A stretch of DNA of 7,296 nt, from the NCBI GenBank assembly GCA_023440865.1, contig JAEXRM010000082.1, forward strand, positions 1 to 7,296, given 5' to 3'. Of this stretch, positions 1-6,920 are shown one piece after another. The number at the start of each line of letters is the position of its first letter. Position 1 is the stretch's first letter. The position numbers were made by a program, and so were the translations under genes. The stretch is from Bacillota bacterium. Its GTDB lineage: Bacteria > Bacillota > Clostridia > DSM-8532. The notes beneath the pieces are model-generated. The model was not told the DNA's origin. It ran no database searches and saw only the letters and a program-made list of their open reading frames with translations.

Positions 1-1
1 G

Positions 2-76
2 TTCCGTGTGCCGATCGCCCGTCTGGCGGCGGCGCAGGCGGCGGTGTCCGGCGGTGACAACCTCGGCCAGAAGTGA
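2..76 (+). CDS. C-terminal fragment of an unidentified protein (cut by window edge)
   Basis: Reading from base 2, an open frame runs to a TGA at 74-76 and encodes 24 residues ending in GGDNLGQK, with an Ala-rich helix-like stretch (ARLAAAQAAV) before it. The other two forward frames have no better case: the frame from base 1 stops at 55-57. The strong hairpin 25 nt after the stop fits the end of a transcription unit. The fragment is too short for me to name a family, and it could be chance open frame in GC-rich DNA. Confidence 0.45.
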   Translation, partial: FRVPIARLAAAQAAVSGGDNLGQK

Positions 77-101
77 CCCGGAGTGACCAAGAACAGCATC
101 C

Positions 102-129
102 ATGGAGCCGGCCTTCGGGCCGGCTCCAT
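102..129 (+). terminator. 12-bp hairpin with TTCG loop, probable terminator of the upstream gene
   Basis: ATGGAGCCGGCC (102-113) and GGCCGGCTCCAT (118-129) are perfect inverse complements around a TTCG tetraloop, an unusually stable RNA hairpin. It lies 25 nt after the stop of the upstream fragment and 55 nt before the next gene's start. No T-run follows (the next bases are CCATGTTCCG), so it is not a textbook intrinsic terminator. It may stop transcription weakly, protect a 3' end, or act from both strands. Confidence 0.6.
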
Positions 130-184
130 CCATGTTCCGCGATCATGGGATGTATCCGGCACATGCGCGAGGGAGGAGAGAACC

Positions 185-1174
185 ATGCAGTTGCCATCGG
201 ACCTGAAGGCTGCCATGGAGCACATAGCCGCGGATTTGACGGATGAAGCGGGAAAACGGACGTCACAGGCCGTTTCGGAGCGGTACCGCGACAAGCATCG
301 GCAAGCCGCCGAGGTGATGGTTGGTTCCCGTATGCAGGCGGCAGCCTACGCAGCCACCCGCATGCCTGCCACCTGGGCGGCGATGCGTGCCTGCATGGTG
401 CGCATCTGTGAGATCCTGCCGGCATTCCGTCCCCGCTCGATCCTGGACGTCGGTGCCGGCACAGGTGCCGCGATGTGGGCTGCTGCCGATACGTGGCCGG
501 AGTTGAACGTCTGTCTCCTGACGGAACGGTCCGACGGCATGACGGCCGTGGGCAGGCAAATGGCATCGCTTGCGGGCAGCGCCGCCGTTCGGAACGCGGT
601 CTGGCGGCAGCAGGACCTGCTGCACGGTCTCGACGGCGAATCCGCCGACCTTGTCACCGCAGGCTGGGTACTCAACGAGCTGGGTGACGCGGCCCTCGGC
701 GACGCGGTGGAGACGCTGTGGGAAGCCACCGCGGGCGTGCTGCTGGTGGCGGAACCGGGAACACCCGAGGGATTCGGCCGCATGCTGCGCATCCGTGACC
801 GGTTGCTGGGGCTGGGCGCATGCCTGGTGGGACCCTGCCCGCACACGCGCGCCTGCCCGGTTGCGGTGCCGGACTGGTGCCACTTCGCCGAACGGATCAA
901 CCGCATCCGGCCGCACCGGCAGCTCAAGGGAGCGGAACTGGCGTATGAAGACGAGAAGTACTGTTGGCTGGCTGTATCCCGGAACCCGGCCGAAGCGGTT
1001 CCGGCTCTGATCCGGCGACATCCCGAGATCCATGGCGGTTTCATCCGACTGGCATTGTGCACGGAGGATGGCCTGCGTGCGGAGACTGTCACACGCAGTG
1101 ACGGGCCGCTCTGGCGGCAGGCGCGGAATGCCGGGTGGGGGGATGCGTGGCCCGGAAAGGGGAGGCGCGGGTGA
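185..1174 (+). CDS. Rsm22-family small ribosomal subunit methyltransferase-like protein
   Basis: The product is 329 aa. The start is the ATG at 185, preceded by GGAGG (172-176) with 8-nt spacing. The same frame opens upstream at a GTG (83), but that start would run through the hairpin and has no ribosome site. Residues 86-94 (ILDVGAGTG) are a class I SAM-binding motif I. An AEPGTPEGF motif (189-197) follows. A Cys cluster has C218-x5-C224-x7-C232 within CPHTRACP and WCHF, and a further Cys, C260, sits in the EDEKYCWLAVSR segment. The C-terminal WGDAWP is also seen in this family. Rsm22/METTL17 proteins associate with the small ribosomal subunit and in mitochondria bind an Fe-S cluster through equivalent cysteines. 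Whether the bacterial members methylate rRNA is not established. The family call is strong; catalytic activity is inference. The protein is soluble, with no signal peptide. The gene appears separate from thyA, which has its own promoter 12 nt after this stop. Confidence 0.85.
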   Translation: MQLPSDLKAAMEHIAADLTDEAGKRTSQAVSERYRDKHRQAAEVMVGSRMQAAAYAATRMPATWAAMRACMVRICEILPAFRPRSILDVGAGTGAAMWAAADTWPELNVCLLTERSDGMTAVGRQMASLAGSAAVRNAVWRQQDLLHGLDGESADLVTAGWVLNELGDAALGDAVETLWEATAGVLLVAEPGTPEGFGRMLRIRDRLLGLGACLVGPCPHTRACPVAVPDWCHFAERINRIRPHRQLKGAELAYEDEKYCWLAVSRNPAEAVPALIRRHPEIHGGFIRLALCTEDGLRAETVTRSDGPLWRQARNAGWGDAWPGKGRRG

Positions 1175-1185
1175 TTGGCCGGACG

Positions 1186-1214
1186 TTGCCTGCTCGGGCC
1201 GTGTTTGATATGAT
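1186..1214 (+). promoter_or_regulatory. Sigma-A type promoter for the thyA-folA-valS unit
   Basis: TTGCCT at 1186-1191 matches the -35 consensus at 4 of 6 bases. A 17-nt spacer leads to TATGAT at 1209-1214 (5 of 6), preceded by TG at 1206-1207, which makes an extended -10. Transcription would start near 1221, giving a 5' leader of about 54 nt before thyA. It is the best promoter match upstream of thyA. I see no riboswitch-sized leader. Confidence 0.65.
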
Positions 1215-1274
1215 GGGAGGGCTGCAGAGGGCAGGCAGGCATTGCCAGCCGGCATGCGGAAGGGGTGGATTGTC

Positions 1275-2105
1275 ATGTCGAAGGCCGACCTGATCTTCAA
1301 GGAAATGTGCCGTTCCATCCTCGAGACCGGCGTCTCGGACGAAGGAACGGATGTGCGCCCACGCTGGGAGGATGGCAAGCCGGCATACACCATCAAAAAG
1401 TTCGGTGTTGTCAACCGGTATGACCTGGCCGAGGAGTTCCCGCTGATGACGCTCCGCCGCACGAGCTTCAAGTCGGCGGTCGATGAGATCCTGTGGATCT
1501 GGCAGAAGAAATCCAACCGCATCGGCGACCTGTCAAGCCACATATGGGACGCATGGGCCGATGCGGACGGCACCATCGGCAAGGCCTACGGCTATCAGCT
1601 CGGCGTGAAGCACCAGTACCGGGAGGGGGCCTTCGACCAGGTCGACCGCGTCCTGTTCGATCTCAAGCACAATCCGTCGAGCCGGCGCATCATGACCAAC
1701 CTGTACAACCACCAGGACCTGCACGAGATGCAGTTGTACCCGTGCGCATGGGGCGTGACCTTCAACGTCACGGCCGGAAGGCTCAACGCCATCCTCAACC
1801 AGCGCTCGCAGGACGTGTTGGTTGCGAACAACTGGAACGTGGCGCAATACGCGGTGCTCCTGCACATGTTCGCCCGTGTGTCCGGCCTCATTCCCGGAGA
1901 GCTGGTGCACGTGATCGCGGACGCGCACATATATGACCGCCATATCCCGCTGGTGCGCGAGCTGCTCGAACGTGAACCCTTTCCCGCCCCCATCCTGCGG
2001 ATCAATCCCGATGTCACGGACTTTTACCGCTTCCGCGTCGAGGATTTTGTGCTGGAGGATTACCGGCACGGGGAAGCGCTCGCGGGCATCCCGGTAGCCG
2101 TCTGA
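1275..2105 (+). CDS. thyA: Thymidylate synthase
   Basis: This 276-aa enzyme methylates dUMP to dTMP in the cytoplasm with 5,10-methylene-tetrahydrofolate, producing dihydrofolate. The ATG at 1275 is preferred because GGAAGGGG (1258-1265) lies 9 nt upstream; an in-frame ATG at 1254 is poorly placed. Visible landmarks are an RRTSFKSAVDEILW segment (61-74), IWDAWADADG (90-99), an Arg pair (R137, R138), the catalytic Cys157 in LYPCAW, QRSQD (176-180) for dUMP binding, N188 in NNWNVAQY, HIYDRH (218-223) and a C-terminal PVAV. The active-site context is YPCAW rather than the PPCH of E. coli ThyA, a variant I associate with B. subtilis-type ThyA. Length is normal for the family. The next gene encodes DHFR, which recycles the dihydrofolate made here. 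Confidence 0.97.
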   Translation: MSKADLIFKEMCRSILETGVSDEGTDVRPRWEDGKPAYTIKKFGVVNRYDLAEEFPLMTLRRTSFKSAVDEILWIWQKKSNRIGDLSSHIWDAWADADGTIGKAYGYQLGVKHQYREGAFDQVDRVLFDLKHNPSSRRIMTNLYNHQDLHEMQLYPCAWGVTFNVTAGRLNAILNQRSQDVLVANNWNVAQYAVLLHMFARVSGLIPGELVHVIADAHIYDRHIPLVRELLEREPFPAPILRINPDVTDFYRFRVEDFVLEDYRHGEALAGIPVAV

Positions 2106-2169
2106 CCAACATCGCCTCAGGCATGCGGTCTGACCGGATAAGGGGCGGACCGCGAAAGGAACCTGCACC

Positions 2170-2685
2170 ATGAAGGTACGAGACGATTTGATCCTGATCT
2201 CCTCGGCGGACCGCAACGGCGGCATCGGCAAGGACAACCGGCTGCTGATGCGCATTCCGGAGGACATGCGTCATTTCCGTGCCCAGACGCTGGGGCAGAC
2301 CGTCATCGTGGGCCGCAGGACACTCGAGTCGTTCAAGGAAGGCAAGCCGCTGCCCGACCGTGATACCATCGTGCTGTCGCGGCAGGAGGGCTGTCAGGTG
2401 GCAGGCGCCCGCGTGGTCGCCGGGCTCAAGGAGCTCTTCGAAATGCTGGCTCCGGTCCGCACCCGCATCTACGTCATCGGCGGAGAATCGGTGTACCGCG
2501 AGCTCGTGCCGTTCTGCGCGCGGGCGTTCATCACCCGTTTCGATGCGGTGTGGGAGGCGGATGCCCATCTGCCGGAACTGTCCGTGGCCGACGGTTGGGT
2601 CTGTGTGGACGAGGGCGTGTGGGTCATGAGCGAAAAGGGAGTCAGGTACCGCATCCAGGAGTATGCACGAAGACAGGACACGTGA
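2170..2685 (+). CDS. folA: Dihydrofolate reductase
   Basis: This 171-aa cytoplasmic enzyme reduces dihydrofolate to tetrahydrofolate with NADPH and is the trimethoprim target family. The ATG at 2170 has AAAGGA (2155-2160) 9 nt upstream. The N-terminal strand (LILISSADRNGGIGKDN, 7-23) leads into the Met20 loop. The active-site acid is Asp32 in IPEDMRHF. NADPH-binding VIVGRRTLES (45-54) and IGGESVYRELV (103-113) follow. The loop position that is Trp22 in E. coli appears to be Met27 here. The gene starts 64 nt after thyA with no strong terminator between them, so co-transcription is likely and gives a dTMP/folate recycling couple. Size and motifs are ordinary for chromosomal DHFR, and nothing suggests an acquired resistance gene. 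Confidence 0.96.
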   Translation: MKVRDDLILISSADRNGGIGKDNRLLMRIPEDMRHFRAQTLGQTVIVGRRTLESFKEGKPLPDRDTIVLSRQEGCQVAGARVVAGLKELFEMLAPVRTRIYVIGGESVYRELVPFCARAFITRFDAVWEADAHLPELSVADGWVCVDEGVWVMSEKGVRYRIQEYARRQDT

Positions 2686-2756
2686 GTTTTTCACCGCCGG
2701 GCCATGCGGCCGCGGGCCAAGCGAACAACAATGACATCCAGGCAAGGAGAAGACAG

Positions 2757-5414
2757 ATGCGCAAGGAACTGGAGAAAACCTACGAGCCCGCGAATGTGGA
2801 AGGGCGTCATTACCAGCGATGGATGGAGAACGGCTGGTTCCATTCCGAACCCGATCCGGAAAAGGAACCGTTCTGCATCGTCATCCCGCCCCCGAACATT
2901 ACGGGTCAGCTCCACATGGGCCATGCGCTCGACAACACCATGCAGGACATCCTCACCCGCTACAAGCGCATGAAGGGCTGCTGCACGCTGTGGCTGCCGG
3001 GAACCGACCATGCCAGCATCGCCACCGAGGTCAAGATCGTCGAGAAGATGGCGACCGAGGGCCTCACGAAGGAGGATGTCGGCCGCGACGGCTTCCTCGA
3101 ACGCGCCTGGGACTGGAAGAAGCAATACGGGGGCCGCATCGTCGAACAGCTCAAGCGCCTGGGCAGTTCCTGCGACTGGCAGCGCGAGCGCTTCACGATG
3201 GACGAGGGCTGCTCGAAGGCCGTGCGCGAGGTGTTCGTGCGCCTGTACGAGAAGGAGCTCATCTACCGCGGCGAGCGCATCATCAACTGGTGTCCGTGCT
3301 GCGGCACCTCCATCTCCGATGCCGAGGTCGAGTACGAGGAGAAGGAAGGCAGCTTCTGGCACATCCTCTATCCTGTGAAGGGAGAGGAAGGGCGCTTCAT
3401 CGAGATCGCCACCACCCGGCCCGAGACGCTGCTGGGAGACACGGCCGTCGCCGTGAACCCCGAGGATCCCCGCTATGCGGGCCTGGTCGGCAAGACACTC
3501 GTCCTGCCGCTGATGGACCGCGAGATCCCGATCATCGCCGACCACTACGTCGAGATGGATTTCGGCACCGGCGCCGTGAAGATCACGCCCGCGCACGACC
3601 CGAACGACTTCGAGGTGGGCCTGCGCCACAGCCTGCCGGTCATCAACGTCATGACCGAGGACGCGAAGATCAACGAGGCCGGCGGCAGGTACTGCGGCAT
3701 GGACCGGTACGAGGCCCGCAAGCAGGTCGTGCGCGATCTGGAGGCACTTGGCCTGCTGGTGCATGTCAAGGCGCACCGCCACAATGTCGGCGCCTGCTAC
3801 CGCTGCGGCACGGTCATCGAACCCCGCGCCAGCCGCCAGTGGTTCGTGAAGATGAAGCCCCTGGCCGAGCCCGCCATCGAAGCCGTGCGCGACGGCACCA
3901 TCCAGTTCGTGCCGGACCGTTTCTCCAAGATCTATTACAACTGGATGGAGAACATCCAGGACTGGTGCATTTCGCGCCAGCTGTGGTGGGGCCACCGCAT
4001 TCCCGCCTGGTACTGCGACGACTGCGGCCACATCACCGTTTCGCGCACCGATGCCGCAACCTGTGAAAAGTGCGGCGGATCCCGCGTCCGGCAGGACGAG
4101 GATGTCCTGGACACCTGGTTCTCCTCCGCGCTGTGGCCCTTCTCCACGCTGGGCTGGCCGGAAAAGACACCGGAGCTCGACTACTTCTATCCGACCAGCG
4201 TCCTCGTCACGGGGTACGACATCATCTTCTTCTGGGTCGCCCGCATGATCTTCTCGGGTGTGGAGCAGATGGGGAAGGAGCCGTTCCGGCATGTGCTCAT
4301 CCATGGCCTGGTGCGCGACGCGCAGGGCCGCAAGATGTCCAAGTCGCTCGGCAACGGCATCGATCCGCTGGAGGTCATCGACAAGTACGGCACCGATGCG
4401 CTCCGCTACGCGCTGACCATCGGCACCTCGCCCGGAAACGACATGCGTTTCTCCGAGGAGAAGCTCGAGGCCAGCCGCAACTTCGCCAACAAGATCTGGA
4501 ACGCGTTCCGCTTCGTGATGATGAATTTCGACGAGGATCTTGATTTTGCGCAGGTGAATCCCTCAAACTACACGGTGGCGGACAAGTGGATCCTCAGCCG
4601 CCTGAACACGGTGGCCCGCGAGGTGACCGACAATCTCGAGAAGTACGATCTGGCCATCGGCCTGCAGAAGATCTACGAGTTCATCTGGGAGGAATTCTGC
4701 GACTGGTACATCGAGATGGTGAAGCCGCGCCTGTACGACCGCGAGGCGAAGGGCCGGCTGGAAGCGCTCAAAACGCTCAACGACGTGCTGATGGGCGCGA
4801 TGAAGCTGCTGCATCCGTACATGCCGTTCATCACCGAGGAGGTCTACAGCCACCTGGTGACCGGTGATGAAAGCATCATGATCTCCGACTGGCCGGTGTT
4901 CACCGTTGACGTGCTGTATCCCGAAGAGGAAAAGACCTTTGAGTCGGCGATGGCCGTCATCCGCTCCGTGCGCAACATCCGTGCGGAGATGAACATTCCG
5001 ACAGGGCGCAAGGCCAAGGGCATCCTGGTCACGGAGAACGCGGCGCTTGTTGCCGCGTTCCGCGCCGAGGAAACCAACTTCAAGCGCCTGGCGACGATGT
5101 CGGAGATCGCCATCCAGTCCGACCGGTCCGGCATCGATGAGACGGCGGTCGCCGCCGTTGTCGACGGCGCGGAGATCTATCTGCCGCTGGCGGACCTCAT
5201 CGATCTGGAAAAGGAAATCGAGCGGCTCGAGAAGGAACGCGCCAACCTCACCAACGAGGTGGAACGCGTCGGGAAGAAGCTCGAGAACGAGAGCTTTGTC
5301 GCGAAGGCCCCGCCGGCGGTCATCGAGGCCGAGCGCGCGAAGCAGCGCATGTACGGCGAGATGCTCGGCAAGATCGAGGAACGCCTGGCCGGCTTCCGCA
5401 AGGCGATGAAATGA
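2757..5414 (+). CDS. valS: Valine--tRNA ligase
   Basis: This 885-aa class I aminoacyl-tRNA synthetase charges tRNA-Val and edits mischarged threonine. The ATG at 2757 has AAGGAG (2744-2749) 7 nt upstream; the frame stays open farther back into folA, but without a start signal. The HIGH-type signature is HMGH (53-56), after PPPNITG. The CP1 editing domain spans about 195-345 and shows TTRPETLLGDTAV (219-231) and HDPNDFEVG (280-288). The core resumes with DWCISRQLWWGHRIP (402-416), and KMSKS is at 526-530. Cys pairs at 179/182, 347/350, 420/423 and 436/439 suggest zinc-binding knuckles. An anticodon-binding helical domain follows, and about residues 812-885 form the charged C-terminal coiled coil typical of ValRS. 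All expected domains are intact at the usual length. The 71-nt gap after folA is too short for a T-box leader, so expression probably comes from the thyA promoter. Confidence 0.98.
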   Translation: MRKELEKTYEPANVEGRHYQRWMENGWFHSEPDPEKEPFCIVIPPPNITGQLHMGHALDNTMQDILTRYKRMKGCCTLWLPGTDHASIATEVKIVEKMATEGLTKEDVGRDGFLERAWDWKKQYGGRIVEQLKRLGSSCDWQRERFTMDEGCSKAVREVFVRLYEKELIYRGERIINWCPCCGTSISDAEVEYEEKEGSFWHILYPVKGEEGRFIEIATTRPETLLGDTAVAVNPEDPRYAGLVGKTLVLPLMDREIPIIADHYVEMDFGTGAVKITPAHDPNDFEVGLRHSLPVINVMTEDAKINEAGGRYCGMDRYEARKQVVRDLEALGLLVHVKAHRHNVGACYRCGTVIEPRASRQWFVKMKPLAEPAIEAVRDGTIQFVPDRFSKIYYNWMENIQDWCISRQLWWGHRIPAWYCDDCGHITVSRTDAATCEKCGGSRVRQDEDVLDTWFSSALWPFSTLGWPEKTPELDYFYPTSVLVTGYDIIFFWVARMIFSGVEQMGKEPFRHVLIHGLVRDAQGRKMSKSLGNGIDPLEVIDKYGTDALRYALTIGTSPGNDMRFSEEKLEASRNFANKIWNAFRFVMMNFDEDLDFAQVNPSNYTVADKWILSRLNTVAREVTDNLEKYDLAIGLQKIYEFIWEEFCDWYIEMVKPRLYDREAKGRLEALKTLNDVLMGAMKLLHPYMPFITEEVYSHLVTGDESIMISDWPVFTVDVLYPEEEKTFESAMAVIRSVRNIRAEMNIPTGRKAKGILVTENAALVAAFRAEETNFKRLATMSEIAIQSDRSGIDETAVAAVVDGAEIYLPLADLIDLEKEIERLEKERANLTNEVERVGKKLENESFVAKAPPAVIEAERAKQRMYGEMLGKIEERLAGFRKAMK

Positions 5415-5461
5415 TGCATACGGGGGACTCGCCGTGGAAACGGTGCGTCCCCCGTATGCAT
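5414..5461 (+). terminator. 15-bp perfect hairpin at the valS stop codon, probable terminator
   Basis: ATGCATACGGGGGAC (5414-5428) pairs perfectly with GTCCCCCGTATGCAT (5447-5461). Inside the 18-nt loop, CCGT (5432-5435) can pair with ACGG (5440-5443) around GGAA, extending the structure. The stem starts in the last base of the valS TGA, so a terminating ribosome would cover its foot. No T-run follows (next bases GGATACCATG). It most plausibly ends the thyA-folA-valS transcript or protects its 3' end. Confidence 0.65.
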
Positions 5462-5496
5462 GGATACCATGACTGTCCCGCTTCGTCCGAGCTTGG

Positions 5497-5542
5497 CGCA
5501 CGGATTGCCGTGCGTGCGTTTCGTGGCCAGCCAGGCTACGAA
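5497..5542 (+). promoter_or_regulatory. Two tandem hairpins in the leader of the LCP gene
   Basis: Hairpin 1 is CGCACGG (5497-5503), loop ATTG, CCGTGCG (5508-5514). Hairpin 2 is TTCGTGGCC (5520-5528), loop AGCCA, GGCTACGAA (5534-5542), with one G-T wobble. They lie 5 nt apart and end 17 nt before the ribosome-binding site of the next gene. They match no riboswitch class that I recognise, and I find no clear -35/-10 pair in 5462-5565. They may be leader regulation or additional 3' structure of the valS transcript. Confidence 0.4.
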
Positions 5543-5559
5543 CCTCGCCCGAAGCGACT

Positions 5560-5565
5560 GGAGGT
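5560..5565 (+). promoter_or_regulatory. Ribosome-binding site that fixes the LCP start
   Basis: GGAGGT lies directly against an ATG at 5566, leaving no spacing, but 6 nt before a second in-frame ATG at 5572. Spacing therefore favours 5572, two codons downstream. Confidence 0.75.
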
Positions 5566-5571
5566 ATGGCA

Positions 5572-6765
5572 ATGCGCATCGACAACCGTTTCCGTTGCGC
5601 CGTCTGTCTGCTAGTGACCATCATCATCCTGTGCTCTGGTCCCTTTTGGTGGGCCCGCTCCGCCGTGGTCGCGGAGGCCGTGTCAACCGATGCGGAAGTC
5701 GTCGAGTCCGAGGCGCCTTCCTATGAGCCGGTTGCCCCGGAGCCGAGCGCATCCCGGGAGCCCGAGCCTGTTTTCATCGAGGAAACGCTGACTTCCGGGC
5801 AGCATTATGTGGAGCGGCTGGTGGCCGAGGACAGCACGAACCTGCTGATCTGCGCGCCGGATCCGTCCGCCTGGAACATGGACACCATCGTGATCGCCAG
5901 CATCAGCCAGCATTCGGGGGCCGTCTCGCTGATCAGCCTGCCTCGCGATGTCTACATCCAATACAGCGACTCACTGGAGGAATCGGTCGACGCGGCTTTC
6001 CCCGGATTGCTGGACGAGCCGGGCATGCGCAAGATCAACGCGGCGCACGCCATCGGAGACAAACTCAAGTACAAGGCGGGTGCCGGTCGGTTTGACCGGC
6101 CCTATATCGAGTTTCTTGCCGATGTCATCGAGGAAGTGTTTGCCATCCGCGTGGATGACTATGTGTATCTGCAGACTCGCGGATTCCGGCGAATCGTCGA
6201 CTACTTCGGCGGTGTCACGATCAACGTCCCGATTCGCATGCTGTACCAGGACCCCTTCCAGGACCTGTCCATCGATCTGCAGCCGGGTATCCAGCTTCTC
6301 GATGGAACCCAGGCGGAGAACTTTGTCCGCTTTCGCCAAGGATATGATGATGAAGGCAATTTCACGAATTACGGCGACCTGTTCCGCAAGGAGAACCAGT
6401 CACGGTTTCTCAAGGCGTTCCTGCAGCAGCATCTGACATTGCGCAACCTCACCCGGCTGTCCGACATATCGGAGTTCGTCGGACGCAACGTCATCACGAG
6501 CGTCAAGGGGTGGGAGCGCATTGTCGCTTATGGCGCATTGGCCGAGAAGGCGGTTGCCGACAAGTACCCGATAGAAACCGTCAAGCTGCGGATGCGCGAT
6601 GCCCATATCGACGGGCTGTCCTACGTGGTGATCGAAACAACGGCAGCGGATGAGGCCGATGGGAACGATGACGTCACGGGGCTCGCCGATGGCTCAGGGA
6701 CGGTTGGGGCTGCCGGGTCCGGTCGTGACCCGGAGGTCAGTGGGGTCGCCGGAGCCGGGGGATGA
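5572..6765 (+). CDS. LytR-CpsA-Psr (LCP) family cell-wall polymer transferase
   Basis: The product is 397 aa from the ATG at 5572. Residues about 9-27 form one hydrophobic membrane segment after a short basic N-terminus, so the rest should be extracellular. A Pro/Glu-rich linker (about 42-70) precedes the LCP domain, which shows NLLICAPD (90-97), MDTIVIAS with Asp104, SLISLPRDVYI with Arg125 (119-129), KINAAHA (154-160), a GGVTINVP strand (213-220) and VRFRQ with Arg253 and Arg255 (252-256). The family moves lipid-linked glycopolymers such as teichoic acid or capsule onto peptidoglycan. The late signature, usually D-x-G-R-x-x-R-Q, reads DLFRKENQ here: Arg272 is kept, but the Gly and the second Arg are Phe271 and Asn275. 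After about residue 356 there is a low-complexity Asp/Gly/Ala/Ser tail of about 40 residues. Family membership is secure; the substrate is unknown because no wall-polymer genes are adjacent. Confidence 0.9.
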   Translation: MRIDNRFRCAVCLLVTIIILCSGPFWWARSAVVAEAVSTDAEVVESEAPSYEPVAPEPSASREPEPVFIEETLTSGQHYVERLVAEDSTNLLICAPDPSAWNMDTIVIASISQHSGAVSLISLPRDVYIQYSDSLEESVDAAFPGLLDEPGMRKINAAHAIGDKLKYKAGAGRFDRPYIEFLADVIEEVFAIRVDDYVYLQTRGFRRIVDYFGGVTINVPIRMLYQDPFQDLSIDLQPGIQLLDGTQAENFVRFRQGYDDEGNFTNYGDLFRKENQSRFLKAFLQQHLTLRNLTRLSDISEFVGRNVITSVKGWERIVAYGALAEKAVADKYPIETVKLRMRDAHIDGLSYVVIETTAADEADGNDDVTGLADGSGTVGAAGSGRDPEVSGVAGAGG

Positions 6766-6920
6766 GTTCGTGGTTGTGTTTGTCCCGGCCCGACGAGGGT
6801 AAAAAGAGAGTGCTGTTCCCGCACAAGGGTATGGCATGACCCTGACGGTTCGCATCGAAGGGTCAGATGTTGCGGATTCGAAGGGACTCGCAATCCTGTA
6901 CCTTTTTTACAGGTTATGTG
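6766..6920. other. Non-coding stretch between the LCP gene and the rRNA-type promoters
   Basis: I see no convincing gene or U-tract terminator here. TGACCCT (6837-6843) and AGGGTCA (6859-6865) form a 7-bp inverted repeat with a 15-nt loop. AGGGT (6826-6830) could instead pair with ACCCT (6839-6843). TCGAAGGG occurs twice (6855-6862 and 6878-6885), 23 bp apart. CCTGTA (6895-6900) and TACAGG (6908-6913) form an inverted repeat around a T-rich loop just before the first -35 box. These may be weak termination or protein-binding sites. Confidence 0.5.

Noticed and set aside
1220..1256. Short GC-rich inverted repeats (GGCTG/CAGCC, GGCA/TGCC) in the thyA leader
   Set aside because: The stems are 4-5 bp and overlapping. 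A leader of about 54 nt is too short for a known riboswitch, and GC-rich DNA gives such pairs by chance.
263..1582. Long - strand open frame opposite the Rsm22-like gene and thyA
   Set aside because: It spans two well-supported + strand genes. Its composition (Arg, His and Pro rich) is that of an antisense shadow of GC-rich coding DNA.
2125..2153. GCGGTC...GACCGC inverted repeat between thyA and folA
   Set aside because: The stem is only 6 bp with a 17-nt loop and no T-run. It is too weak to call a terminator, and thyA-folA co-transcription is the simpler reading.
2700..2713. GGCC-ATGC-GGCC repeat upstream of valS as a possible T-box antiterminator
   Set aside because: The stem is 4 bp, no TGGNACCGCG motif is present, and the gap is too short for a T-box.
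2691..4304. Long - strand open frame opposite valS
   Set aside because: It lies entirely within valS, which has all catalytic motifs. The antisense translation has no recognisable domain.
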